64,000 bases of DNA from NCBI GenBank assembly GCA_004369085.1, contig ML210147.1:496001-560000 (forward strand). The letters run 5' to 3'. Positions 45,402 to 57,000 of this stretch are shown piece after piece. Positions within the stretch are counted from its first letter, which is position 1; every line of letters starts with the position of its first letter. The position numbers and the translations under genes were made by a program. The notes under the pieces are model-generated. The model was not told the origin of the DNA. It saw only the letters and a list, made by a program, of their open reading frames with translations, and did no database searches. The DNA comes from Coprinopsis marcescibilis (Eukaryota; Basidiomycota; Agaricomycetes; Agaricales; Psathyrellaceae).

Positions 45402-45657
45402 ATGCCGCCAGTCCTACTTTCAAGGTTCGTGCATAATATTCAAGCCGGTATTATCATTTACTAACGATACTGGTAGGACACTCGACATCTTCCTGGGAAT
45501 CGGAACCGGAGTCCTTGCTTACTATATGTATGAACGACACCCCCGCACGGCGACCGCACCCGATGAACGACTTTCTGAGCTTTTGAGGTGGAAGTATGCA
45601 CAATACCAAGCGAATCAGGTTCAGAAAATACAGCAAAGGAACCAGGGAACCAACTAA
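45402..45657 (+). CDS. NCE101: Small single-pass membrane protein, Nce101 family
   Basis: Two exons, 45402-45424 and 45477-45657, encode 67 residues. A short lead (MPPVLLSR) is followed by TLDIFLGIGTGVLAYYMYERH, one membrane span with the GxxAYYxYE signature of the Nce101 (non-classical export) family, and then LSELLRWKYAQYQ. Yeast Nce101 was linked to export of proteins without signal peptides; the molecular function is unclear. The TAA stop at 45655-45657 overlaps the stop of the convergent PAC3 gene. Confidence 0.78.
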
Positions 45658-46183
45658 TTGGCTACTGTCTCGCGTATAATCTTCTGAATGGTCATTATAA
45701 TTTCTCGGAAAGTGCCCCTCTCGCCATCGCTCAGCTCACAACCGGAACCCTCGACATCCACCCTCTTTAATGCGATTCCTACAACAACGCTCTTCCGATC
45801 ACCGTCCAAAGCGAACTGGGAGTTTGCATACCAAACAACTGTTGCAATTTGTGAGGCATACAAGGAGTGAAGAGTCTGTTGGTGCTCGGAGGTGCTGCTA
45901 CCCAACAATGGGGTGAGCTGGATGGCTGGAGGCGGGGGCGGTATCCACAAGGGGTCGTGTTCCTTTGGTTCGTATTCTGGACTGAACAGTGGAGCTGTGG
46001 ACAGTAGTGTAGCTTGTATCTTGTAGCTTGTCAGACAGAACCTGAAATAACTGCTGGACGACGTACGAGATTTCCCACTTTGCCCAGCTGTGTCACAAGA
46101 ACCAAGACTCGATCCGCAAACGATTGAATGATAAAGGTTGTAGGGATATTATCCACAGACTTTTGATATTGAAAGGATGCCAT
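45654..46183 (-). CDS. Proteasome assembly chaperone 3 (PAC3/Poc3-like)
   Basis: Two exons, 46183-46067 and 46019-45654, give 160 residues. The sequence has the PAC3 pattern: VDNIPTTFIIQSFADRVLV, then LVTQLGKVGNLIQATL, a Pro-rich loop (WIPPPPPAIQLTPLLG), VVWYANSQFALDGDRKSVVV, and a closing helix REIIMTIQKIIRE. PAC3 pairs with PAC4 to order alpha subunits during 20S proteasome assembly. The stop codon (45654-45656, minus) interlocks with that of NCE101. The start lies 140 bp from the divergent MED16 start. Confidence 0.8.
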
Positions 46184-46323
46184 TGTGTGCGTTGTTGGAT
46201 CTATTGATCTCTTTTGACGGTGTTCGTCTGATTCAGAATCAGAGCCCGGACGGTCTTGTCATCGTCGAGAGCTTAGTCGGAGGTTGCCGCGAGCAGGCTC
46301 TGCGCTTAATCCCTTTCCATAAC

Positions 46324-49300
46324 ATGGCCTCACCGAGTAAGGGCAAGGGACGCGAATCGACGCGTACGGCATACGAGACTGGTTGGTGGGACACAATCCC
46401 TTTCACAGAACCCAAAAGGTAGTGATTCTACTTCGACACTAGGAGCCATTCAACTTGACCATTGTTGCTGTAGATCTGTTCAATGGTCTTCGTCTTCAGT
46501 TCTGTTTGCATCCGATAAAGGTCGACCTTTTGTGCTAGGGCGCCATTCCAACAAGTCGACGCATTTTGTCGTTCCGCCCCCTTCAGCGCCAGAGGGCCGG
46601 AGTCATAAGCCTCCTACATGCATTCTTGTTTCTCCAAATGACGAATATCTGTTCGCTGTGTTCCCAGCTGCCGGCGATGGCTCTTCCACGGGGTGCATAT
46701 GGAAACACAACGGATACCTGGAGGGTTGGAGGGTTCTGAAGACTTGGTTGATTCCTGCAGGGGCTGGTGTGGTAACAGGACAGTGGCTAGGGTCCCCTCG
46801 TCAGGTATGAGCGCTTACACGGTCTTGTTCGAGATTCTAACCTCCTGTTGTTTACAGTGGGCATTTGGACCTTCTCAACTTCCGATCCGGCTGCCTCCCC
46901 AAGGCCCACGCATACCACAGGCGGAGCTGGCTTTGCTGCTCATTACAGAGGATCATTGCGCCTCTTTGATATATGCTCCCCAGTTTTTAGACACCAAGAT
47001 CGTACAGATATCCATATCCTTGCTACATCCCGGAACCGTCACTGAAAACCAAAGATCTGTTGCTGACGGGAAGAGTAATCGAGTGTGTGTTGAAGCAGCA
47101 CTTGGATTCCATTTCTCCGGCAAGTCCAAATGCTGGCTCAAGTTGTCAATTAGCCGACACTAACGCACACACCAGAACCAAGGATATTTGTCGCCCATCG
47201 ATCCCGTTCATTTCCTTCACATAATCCACCCTCGCCTCAAGAAGACGAATTTTCCTTTAATTCGGAAGCAGATTCAACGTCTGTTGCCACGGACTGGGAC
47301 TACTATGGTGAAGAATCCAAAATAATGGTTTCAATGTTGGATATAAGCATAAAGAACGCTTCAGTCGGTTCGATAAATTCCTCAACATGCATAGGCAATC
47401 ACTCTGACCGGTCTCTAGTCTTGACTTCATCTCAGCTTCCCCCCCTGCGAAGGATCCAAGGGCATATCACTCAAATGACGTTCATGTCATATCCATCGGA
47501 ACAAGATTCCGCCGGAAAAGAAAACCTCTTTCTAAGTGTTTCGACAATGGATCTCGGCAACTGTGAGTTAGTATCGTCAGTGGCGGTAGGAAAAACTGAA
47601 CTTTTTCAGACGATTCCAACAACATGAAGTCATCGCTAAATCTGTACGCCCTTACACGTCGCCCTCCAGGCGACTCCAGTCCAGGACCTGTTTGGGTAAC
47701 CCTCTGTTCTGTTCTATCGTAACGTGAACCTCACTTACAATTGTGCTTTGAGTCTTGCTCGCACAGAAATACCACCTCATTTGACGGGACATTGGCCTTT
47801 ACAGTTCCAATGATTCAACCAGCCCAGATCACAGAAGGCGTGGCTATCATTGGAGTGCTCGATGCATCGGGAGAGGTTTCTAGGGATCAATCCAGAACTA
47901 AGGACACCCTAGTCGGCAAGATGCGTGTCATCAACATGTACGACAGAGTCGAGCTGGAGCATTGTATCCATTCAACTCACGGTGTCCTTGTAGCCCCAGT
48001 TTGACTGACAATAATCAATGGGAGCAATCCCCGATCTGGTCTTCCGTGTATTCGCAAGGACGTGCGTCTGGCTGACAGCTATTTTGTTTCTACGTCGATT
48101 ATTCTAACATTTTCATCGCAGTACCTCATTCAGGAGTAGTGTCACCAAACAAAAAACAACTCTGGGCAACATCGTTCGCACTCTACAGTCATCAATCGTC
48201 CATCCACGCCCTTCCCCAGGCACTCCAAGGCAAAAATAACTACTTGCCCAACGCAATTGGTAAGTAAATCTCCAGACTTCCTGGCTAGAAGCTCACCCTT
48301 CATAAGACCTTGCTTTGGCCATATTGTCGAAGCGTGCAGCCGGCGACATAGTGCACCTTTTCTCTCAATCTAACATATCCCTTGAAGAAGTTGTTGAATC
48401 CTTCACCCAAGGACTGCAAATTTTGAAAGATAGCCGCATTGGTGCAACCACCCCAGTGGTTCACGAACTCTGTGGAGTTGCACTTGAGCTATACAGGCGT
48501 GTCTGCTTATCGATTATTAATGAAAAGCGTGCTGACATGTATGTTACTCTCAGAACTCGCGCTCTACAAGCTCGGACTGAGCAGGAGCGCAAGGACTGCG
48601 ACTCCCGTTGGCGAGTCGGTCAAGATATGGCTTCCCTCGCTGCATGCAAGGCTGCATTTGAAGACGTCAGCGAGGGATATCGTTATGATCCATGTGAGAA
48701 CCTGTCACGTTTGTTTGTGTGGATCGGCCTCAGTTTCATTATCAGTGTCACTGGTACCCTTGACCAAACTGTGCTCTTGGATATTGGACTTTTTCAAGAC
48801 CATGCTGAAGCAATGTGTGCTCGCCTCGACAAACGACACAGACACGCTCGGCAAAGAAGATGGGAACGATCTGTTTGAAACCCCAGGTAGGTGTACAATG
48901 TCAATTCTCCACGGAGATTTGTTCATGCAGACCTTTTAGTAGACTCGGAGGATACAGATGATCTATCGACACTGGTCCACCTCTCTCACCCAATTCCCCT
49001 TGAAGTTCTTCGGTCACTCGTCGAACACATAAGGAACTTCAGGAACGATATGGAGAATAGTCTCCTTGAACAAACTGTTGACCCCACTGAGAAGATGCTG
49101 CGGAACGTCTTGTTCGACGTTATTGACTACTGTCCCATCAATCTAGGCGAACTGGAAATATTTCTTCAAGAAGCCTCTCGGGAGCTCGTCAAACTACCAG
49201 GTAATGCATTGCAGGTTTTCGTCCGTGAATTAGTTAGAACTTATGAGCTGTTTTAAGAAACCCCACAGAACGAAACTCTCATGGCTTGCAAACCAAATTT

Positions 49301-49622
49301 GGCCTTGGCTCAATATTGGCACGACATTGTGAAGAAAGTGGCATTAAACTCCAAATTGACTGACAAGGTTCATCTTTTCATCCAACCCCAGGATCTAGTT
49401 GATGGTCTCTCGCGGTTGTCAGTGACTGCTCCAGCAAAGGGGAATGACCTCGACATTATTACGAAGGATGTCCTAAAGGACTACAAAGTCATATGCGTCA
49501 GATGTGGTGGACGACATGATTCCGAACTGCGCAACGCAGGCAGGTGGCCTTTCTTCGAAAAAAGATGGAAAACTCGATGCGTGTGTGGAGGGGTCTGGTC
49601 TTTACGACATCATGTCCGTTGA
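46324..49622 (+). CDS. MED16: Mediator complex subunit 16
   Basis: Twelve exons: 46324-46418, 46474-46804, 46858-47119, 47176-47562, 47610-47695, 47753-47937, 47994-48061, 48122-48259, 48307-48693, 48746-48886, 48931-49200, 49258-49622, giving 904 residues in one phase. Med16 is a tail-module subunit that links activators to RNA polymerase II. It has the basidiomycete Med16 pattern: GWWDTIPF, FVLGRHSNKSTHFVV, PPTCILVSPNDEYLFAVFP, GCIWKHNGYLEGW, GAGVVTGQWLG, EPRIFVAHRSRSFP, DLALAILSKRAAGD, CSWILDFF, FIQPQDLVDGLSRLS, and a C-terminal CVRCGG with CVCGGVW zinc-like pair. The intron at 47120 needs a GC donor (GCAAGT). The acceptor at 47752 (TTTGAG) is unusual, so that junction is uncertain. Confidence 0.85.
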
Positions 49623-49949
49623 AACCAAACTGGGCTGCTCTCTTCTGGCGAGAGTTTACCTAGCCAGCGGATTTTTTGTAATTGTAACACATGTACCTAC
49701 CATCGATATCTGCCAGACTTCTGTCATCGAGGAGTTTTGAAAGGACTCTAATTGATTGGGCGCTTAGTCGAAGTGCGGCTTGGCACCCCGAAAACGATGG
49801 CTTAGTAAGCTGGCTTCAAGTTGTTGGCTCACAGAAATCTTGTTTTTGCGACGAGCGAATTCGTCCCCAAGCCCAAAAACTTGTCCATTCCATCAACGCC
49901 AGCCATTGTATGTGTTCGAACTTACAAGTGGACACATCTAAACACAGCA

Positions 49950-51207
49950 ATGCTTAGGACATCTTTTCGTCGCATATCTCGACCACGTTCAGGACTCCCA
50001 GCGCTCAACTGCAGGTTTCATCTTCAGCCCAGAATGCCCAAGGTCGTCGCGAACTACCCGGTATCAGGGCTTTTTGGGGTCGTCAAGCCTTCGGGACCGA
50101 CGAGTATGTCGGTTGTACACGACCTACAGCAATTAATTGCTCGGTCAAAACTCTTCGTTACTGCCGACAAGCTTGAAGAAATCAAAAACCGAAAGCCCAA
50201 CAACAAGCGGAGGGGAAAGCAGGCTAGGGAAGCCATTAAAGTGGGGCAAGGCGGAACGCTGGATCCCCTAGCAGATGGAGTCCTAGGTAAGCTGCTGTAT
50301 CCACTCTGTCACAACGCCTCTCAAGATCAGCTCTAGTCATCGGGGTTGGGAAAGGAACCAAAAAGCTCTCTGACTTTTTAAACTGCACCAAGGTGGGTAG
50401 GGTGTTTCTGGAATGTATAACTATCGCTCATATTGGATCTAGGAATATGAAACAACCTGTCTACTCGGTTGCGATACAGACACATATGATAGCGAAGGTT
50501 CAAAGGTTCAGATGGCACCATGGCATCATGTAACACCAGAGCTTATTAAAGCAACCCTTTCCCAATTCACTGGAGAAATCAATCAAACCCCTCCGATGTG
50601 AGCTGCCTCACCAGAATGTTATGCTCGTGCTAATTCTTCTGTGTGCAGCTTTTCCGCTTTGAAAATGGATGGCAAGCCTTTGTACGAGTACGCCCGAAAG
50701 GGTATACCCTTACCAAGGCCTATCGAACCCCGTAAGGTGACTGTCCATTCCCTGGAATTAGTCGAATGGAAAGGAAACAATCACAGCTACCAATGGCCCG
50801 AAAAATCCCTCTCGGAAGACGATAAGAAGGCAATGGAAGTAACCTTAAAAAGCCTCGACCAATCCGTCGAAATCAAAGACCGGCCTGAAATACCTTCAGA
50901 CGACGAATCCCCTCCAGCGTTTGTTCTTAGAATGAGAGTATCCGGGGGTACCTATGTTAGGTCAATCGTCCATGATCTCTCTCGTGCAATTGGATCCGCT
51001 GGCCATGTTGTAACGCTCAGCCGCACTCGCCAAGGCCGATTCGTGTCGACGCCTACTGAAGAGGGCGACAAGGCTTGCGTCCCTTGGGAGATCTTCGAAA
51101 AGGCCTCCGCAACAAATGGGGACGAAGTTGATGCAGAGGGTTGGACAGAATGGGAGCGTGAAGTCATGGAACGACTTGAGGTTGTGGAAGAACGGGGGTC
51201 CAAGTAG
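49950..51207 (+). CDS. PUS4: tRNA pseudouridine(55) synthase Pus4 (TruB family)
   Basis: Four exons: 49950-50286, 50337-50392, 50443-50597, 50649-51207, for 368 residues. It isomerises U55 in the T-loop of tRNAs in nucleus and mitochondria. The Arg/Ser-rich first 28 residues look like a mitochondrial signal. TruB motifs: GVVKPSGPTSMSVV, the catalytic block QGGTLDPLADGVLVIGVG with the active Asp, [34 protein letters not shown], and FVLRMRVSGGTYVRSIVHDL. The spacer between the first two motifs is basic (NNKRRGKQAREA), as in other fungal Pus4. The DapA/HOGA-type gene follows in tandem. Confidence 0.94.
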
Positions 51208-51777
51208 TTGTGAACGGTTCACACTCTGAAGGTTAGCCAATCTTCGATGCTTCTCCAACGTGATGATGCTCATTCACTCTCTCAATCCTAGTTTTGGATG
51301 GGCTTTGATGATCCGACCCGGATCCTGACGCAAGTATTCGCCTTTTCAACTGCTCAGAAGCTTTACCCGCGCCCTATCTGCACCTCAAGAAATGTACCAC
51401 CGTTGGCGATAACCATACCTTTTCCCATTCCTGACGGATCACATCCCCATTCTCCTTACCCTCCCCGCCCTTGTACTGATTGCGGCCCGATGCCTGATGT
51501 TCATTCATGCTGCGGTACAGGGACAAACTTTCAGGGAGGGCTACACCCTTGTCGGTCTCGATAATATCCAGAATCTACTGTCTGGATGGGTGGTATCGAG
51601 TAGTTGTCGAGTGGTAGACACAGGCATTCAGGCCTCAGGTACCACCCCGGATCACATTCAACCACTCGGACCGTTTGATGCAAGGAATTCTCGGACCGTG
51701 ACAATGAAGATCGTTTAAATAGGCCTGATTCAAAGCCAATGTGATCTACTCCATTTGCCCTTCTCTCAACGCCTGTC
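51208..51777. other. Intergenic: PUS4 3' region and aldolase promoter, with one hairpin
   Basis: A 570-bp gap. The short open frames here resemble nothing known. An imperfect hairpin at 51557-51600 is listed separately. Confidence 0.55.
51557..51600. repeat. Imperfect inverted repeat (hairpin)
   Basis: CTCGATA (51557-51563) pairs with TATCGAG (51594-51600). Inside it ATCCAGA (51566-51572) pairs with TCTGGAT (51581-51587) around an 8-base loop. The bulges are 2 and 6 bases. It lies 178 bp before the aldolase start codon. Function unknown; it may be chance. Confidence 0.45.
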
Positions 51778-53038
51778 ATGAGCGGTAATGGTATCACCAA
51801 TGGCCACAGCGTCGACGTGCGAACGTTAAGACCCGGTATCTACGCCCCAATACCAACCTTCTTCTTTCCGGAGAATGAGGATCTGGGTATGCTTTCTCGC
51901 CTCATCGTACGACGTTGCTATTTACTTCTCGCCGCTTTCAAGATATCCCATCTTTTGAGAAGCATATTTCCAAAGTGGCTGCCGCTGGTGTTTGGCCGCT
52001 CATCGCTGGCTCAATGGGCGAAGCCATTCATCTCTCACCCGCTGAACGTACCATCCTCATCCGGAGCGCCCGCAAAGTCCTTGATGATGCCGGTCTCACA
52101 CATGTACCCATAATTGCTGGGACTGGGGGAGGGAGCACGCGTGAAACATTGGAATTGACCAAGGAAGCTGCCCTTGCAGGGGCTGACTACGCCATTGTTA
52201 TCGCGAGTGGCTATTTCGCTGGTGCTTTGGCGAACAACCGACAATCATTGATTGAATTTTGGACTGAGGTCTCCGAGAAGAGTCCCATTCCGGTCATAGT
52301 TTATAACTGTGCGTATTCTCGTGCCTCTCCGTCGGTGCGTGACTGAGCTCGTCATTGTAGATCCTGGCGCCAGTGGTGGTATCGACCTTGATTCCGACCT
52401 CATCACAGAGCTGGCTGAGAGATGTCCCAACATTATTGGTGTCAAACTAACGTACGTGAAATTCAGAATATCGATTTTGCCGTACTAATATTTCCTGCTA
52501 GTTGCGGAAATGTTGGGAAATTGACGAGAATTGCGGAAGCCATCGCAGAACCTTCTTTTGCCGCGAAGTATCCTCGCAAGAATTCTGAGACATCGTTCCT
52601 TGTTTTAGGGGGTTTTGCCGATTTTCTATTGCCCTCTGCCTATGTGGAGGCCCATGGAGCCATCACTGGGCTGGCAAACTTGGCGCCGGTAAGGCATGTT
52701 TCTCTGCTTCTGACATTCATCATCCTGAATTGGGACTGTAGTACTCGACGGCGAAGGTGTTTCAGCTGGCGGAGGAATCGAAAAGCGATCCCACTCTTCT
52801 GCCCGAAGCTCAACGTCTGCAAGGAATCGTCGCTCGTGCAGACTACACGATCGCAAAGACCTCCATCGCCGGAACGAAATATTTGCTGGAGAAGGTGTAC
52901 GGTTATGGCGGTCTGCCTCGCAGACCTCTCCCTCCAATCAGCGCAGAGGCAGCTACAGCAGTATGGGATCACCCCCACACCCAGGCCTTGATAAGGCTTG
53001 AACGAGAACTGTCCGGCAAACTTCCTCCGGCTCTTTGA
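51778..53038 (+). CDS. DapA/HOGA-type class I aldolase
   Basis: Five exons: 51778-51886, 51943-52308, 52361-52451, 52502-52688, 52742-53038, for 349 residues. It has the dihydrodipicolinate synthase fold: GIYAPIPTFFFPENEDLD, then AGSMGEAIHLSPAER (the substrate-binding G-S/T-x-GE loop), PIIAGTGGGSTRETLEL, the catalytic Tyr in PVIVYNYPG, and the Schiff-base Lys in NIIGVKLTCGN. Fungi make lysine by the aminoadipate route, so a true dihydrodipicolinate synthase is unlikely. 4-Hydroxy-2-oxoglutarate aldolase or an aldolase/dehydratase of sugar-acid metabolism are the better candidates. Substrate cannot be read from the sequence. Confidence 0.88.
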
Positions 53039-54047
53039 GGACAACCCCACTCATTCTTGATCAATTCAGCCCATTGCCTACGTTCGTCCATCCGGGAGTC
53101 GGACAAGTTTTGATACTTAAGCTCGATCCCCGCTGCTCAATCCATTCTTACATTCATCGGAAGCTCAGTCGGATTAGAAGAGCACAAGAAGGTGGTCAGA
53201 AAACAGAATATGTTTAGCAATTAAATGTGCCGGTACCGAACATTCAGTCGCGAACGGAAAACAAGTTGCGATCTTGATCCCAATTGAGTGTTGCTCCTGC
53301 AGCTGGTAAATATAACCATCGCCAGTCTACAAGTACCGGACTTTCGCCTAAAACGGCAACTCCTTGACTGAGTAGTGACACTAGCAGAAGGAACCGTCGG
53401 GTGGGGCCTTGCCTTCTTCTATGTAATCAGCTGGGTTTGAGCATTATGGATGATGGGACAATCTTCGGAAGTTCTTCGACAAGCACTGACATGCAAAGAA
53501 GATGATGTGCACTCGATGAAAGGTCGCTAAATGGATGAAACCGATGGTCGCCGCTGTTCCTATCGGGGCGACAAAGGTTGCTGGGGCCCCGAGGGGCATG
53601 TTTAAGATTGACCGTGACGATTCTGGTAGAACATTTTTGGAAAAACCGAACCGCCGAATTGGCATGTCACCTGCGCGGATGTCCACAAACGAGAAAGTCA
53701 AGGAAATCGGTCTTGGCTTCTTGTTGCAAGATAGATAACTATAGGGACTGAGCATGGTAAGAACCAAATACCTAAATTTCAAGTTGTTGACATTGACATC
53801 ATGGTAAGAATGTAACCTCGCCAAGAGGTCACCAGTGTGTCAAGGCTCTGTGATTGCGGTCCGCCTAAATCCCGTGCATGATGTCCGGCGGACATAAGGC
53901 CCGTCCCGCTGAATCGGCAGTTATTCACAAGTCAACACTGTTCCCATCCACATCGACTTGGACCACAGTTGCGAGGTATAATTCGGCTCTCAGTAGCTGG
54001 ACCTGCCTTTCTGGCCTTGTAACTCTGCTTGTTGTAGGGCCTTCATC
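53039..54047. other. Intergenic, about 1 kb, with one doubtful small minus-strand frame
   Basis: The largest gap in the window. The only protein-like stretch is on the minus strand around 53530-53760 (listed separately). No repeat, transposon or RNA gene was recognised. Confidence 0.5.
53444..53824 (-). CDS. Doubtful small open frame, possible mitochondrial-type small protein
   Basis: An uninterrupted 126-codon minus-strand frame. Its middle part reads MPIRRFGFSKNVLPESSR, then SILNMPLGAPATFV and an Ala/Gly/Ile hydrophobic stretch (PIGTAATIGFIHLATF). A basic lead before a short membrane-like segment suits a small inner-membrane protein. A spliced version is possible, with start at 53754 and acceptor before the MPIRR. 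I recognise no family, and the frame has neither a convincing start nor a convincing end. It may be noncoding. Confidence 0.25.
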   Translation of the reverse strand: MARLHSYHDVNVNNLKFRYLVLTMLSPYSYLSCNKKPRPISLTFSFVDIRAGDMPIRRFGFSKNVLPESSRSILNMPLGAPATFVAPIGTAATIGFIHLATFHRVHIIFFACQCLSKNFRRLSHHP

Positions 54048-57000
54048 ATGGAGAAACATGTTCTGAGGTTGGCAGTCAATGGATGTTGGCGCTTATCCTC
54101 ATTCAACGCCAATCTTGGTGTGTCAATTGGTGAGTACGGATATTCTCGAAGTCTACAACTATCGTATGCTTGGGTGCTGAAGAAAATCGCTCGTAGGCTG
54201 TCGACGCATTCACTCCTCACAAAAGGTTGCAAATTCTGGCTCGACAACGCCTTCGGCCGATGCTCCTGGCGTTCCTTATTCGTCCCTCACAATCGGTGTG
54301 CCTCGAGAAACGTTCCCCAACGAGCGTCGGGTATCTATAACACCACAGAATGCGACACTATTGCTCAAGAAAGGGTTTAAAGAGGTTCTTGTGGAGCGCA
54401 ATGCTGGCACAGAGTCCAAGTTCCTTGACGAACAATACGCAGAAGCAGGTGCCAAACTGGTTTCCAGGGAAGAGCTATTCGGGTCCTCCGACATCCTCCT
54501 CAAAGTTCGCCCACCTTTGCTTGGTCAAGAGGCAGAAAGTATCAAGGAAGGCACCACTGTGGTGTCTTTTCTATATCCAGCCCAGAACAAGCCGATCGTC
54601 GATGCTCTCTCCGCCCGCAAGGTCAACGCCTTCGCAGTACGTAAATCCAATTCTAAGCGAGATTGAGCTTCAACTAGCTGGATTAGATGGACATGATACC
54701 TCGCATCTCGCGAGCTCAAGTGTTCGATGCCTTAAGGTAAGAAACCAAATCCAAGTCTCGATCTAAAAGCTAATGGTCCAGAGTATAGTTCCATGGCCAA
54801 CATTGCAGGTTATAAGGCTGTTTTAGAAGCATCAAATCACTTCGGACGGTTCTTAACGGGTCAGGTTACTGCTGCTGGGTATGTGAATTTACCGATGCCC
54901 CTCATGCCGACCAACTGACCCAGGGTTTAGGAAGGTGATTGACGCTACATCTCAACAGCAGAATTTTCCCGTTGCTCAATACCTGTTGTTAGATTCCCCC
55001 TGGAAAGGTTTTGGTTATTGGTGCTGGTGTTGCTGGACTTAGCGCAATCGCAACTGTATGATTCCCTCTCGTCACACGATCTACGCTAACACCCTCTTCA
55101 GGCTAGAAGGCTTGGAGCAATCGTTCGTGGATTCGATACTCGTTCTGCTGCTCGTGATCAGGTTCAATCTCTCGGGGCCGAATTCGTCGAAGTCGATATC
55201 AAGGAAGAAGGCGATGGCGCTGGCGGCTATGCTAAAGTCATGTCGAAAGAATTTATCGAGGCTGAGATGGCCCTTTTCAGAGAACAATGCAAAGAAGTGG
55301 ACATCATCATTACTACCGTAAGTTTTGTAGCAGCTGGGACACTGAAAGAGCACTCATATGACTCCATCTAGGCTCTTATCCCTGGCAAACCGGCCCCGAA
55401 GCTCATTACTTACGATATGTTGAGTCTTATGAAACAAGGCTCTGTTGTTGTCGATCTCGCTTCCGAGGCGGGAGGAAATTGCGAGGCTACTAGACCAGGC
55501 GAGTTGGTGGTTCATAATGGCGTAACTGTTATTGGTGCGTTCCGCGTCAATCCATGTATCACAACTCTCACTGATTTGACGCGTCCCAGGCTATACCGAT
55601 CTTCCCTCTCGGCTGCCTACACAATCGTCGACTTTGTACTCCAACAACATAACCAAGTTCCTCTTGTCAGTGGGCGAAGACAGTCGGTTCAACATTAACC
55701 TGGAAGATGAGGTCGTTCGGGGCTCATTGGTTGTGCACCGAGGAGAAATCCTACCTCCCGTTGTCCGTGCCTTGCCTCCCCCTCCACCAGCTGCAGCTGC
55801 TCCTCCAAAAGAAGTGGAAAAAGCCGCCGCTATCACGCCGTGGCAAAAGGCAAGCCGAGAAGTCGCACTTGTTACTGGAGGAGTGGGATCTGTTATCGCC
55901 CTCGGAAAAGCGACAGGTCCGGCATTCATGGACAACTTCTTCACCTTTGGCCTTGCCGGTCTTGTAGGATACAGGGTTGTTTGGGGTGTTGCACCAGCCC
56001 TCCATTCTCCTCTGATGTCGGTCACCAATGCTATCTCCGGTTTGGTGAGCATTCTTCTACTATAGATCTACTTTTGCTTAATAACGTTAAAGGTCGGCGT
56101 CGCCGGAATGTTCGTCATGGGTGGGGGTATCGTCCCCCATACACTTCCACAAGCACTGGGTGCCCTAGCAGTATTGCTTGCCACGATTAATGTCGCTGGT
56201 GGTTTCATTCTGACCAAGAGGATGCTGGATATGTTTAAGCGTGCGTTTCCGGTTCTAAACATGCATTTTATCATGAAAACTCAATACATATCCTCTGTTT
56301 AGGGCCCACGGATCCACCCGAGTACTCTTGGCTATACGGTGTTCCTGCTGTAATATTCACTGGTGGTTTCTTGGCAGCTGCCGGAACGGGTATGGCCGGC
56401 CTCGTTCAAGCTGGCTACCTTACTAGCAGTGTTCTCTGCATCGGTAAGGACGCTCCATGCATTAAATGTGCTATCATTGAATTCAAATATAGCCTCTCTT
56501 TCCGGACTCGGATCACAAACAACCTCCAGACAAGGCAATGCATTAGGTGTTCTTGGAGTTGGCTCTGGTGTTTTGACATCTCTTGCTGCTGTTGGGTTCG
56601 CTCCCGAGGTCCTTGTTCAGTTTGGAGGACTTGCTGCTGTTGGCGGAATTATTGGAACTGTTATCGGTCGGCGGGTGACAGCGACGGAGTTGCCTCAGAC
56701 AGTCGCACTCTTGCACTCGATTGTTGGTCTCTCTGCGGTTCTAACCAGCATTGCAAGCGTCACGCAAGATCCTAGCCACCTCTCCACTCTCCACGCCGTC
56801 ACAGCTTACCTTGGAGTTGTCATCGGTATGTGGCCTTTCCAAATTCGAGAAGCACTTCATTCGAACAATAATCGCAGGTGGCGTTACCTTCACCGGATCA
56901 ATCATTGCCTTTTTGAAGCTTGCTGCCAAAATGTCCAGCAAAGCTTTGAAACTTCCTGGAGGTCATGCCACTAACATCGCACTACTTTCCGCCAACATCG

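Noticed and set aside
51531..51800. Small open frames on both strands between PUS4 and the aldolase
   Set aside because: No conserved text, no splice support, and overlap with promoter sequence.
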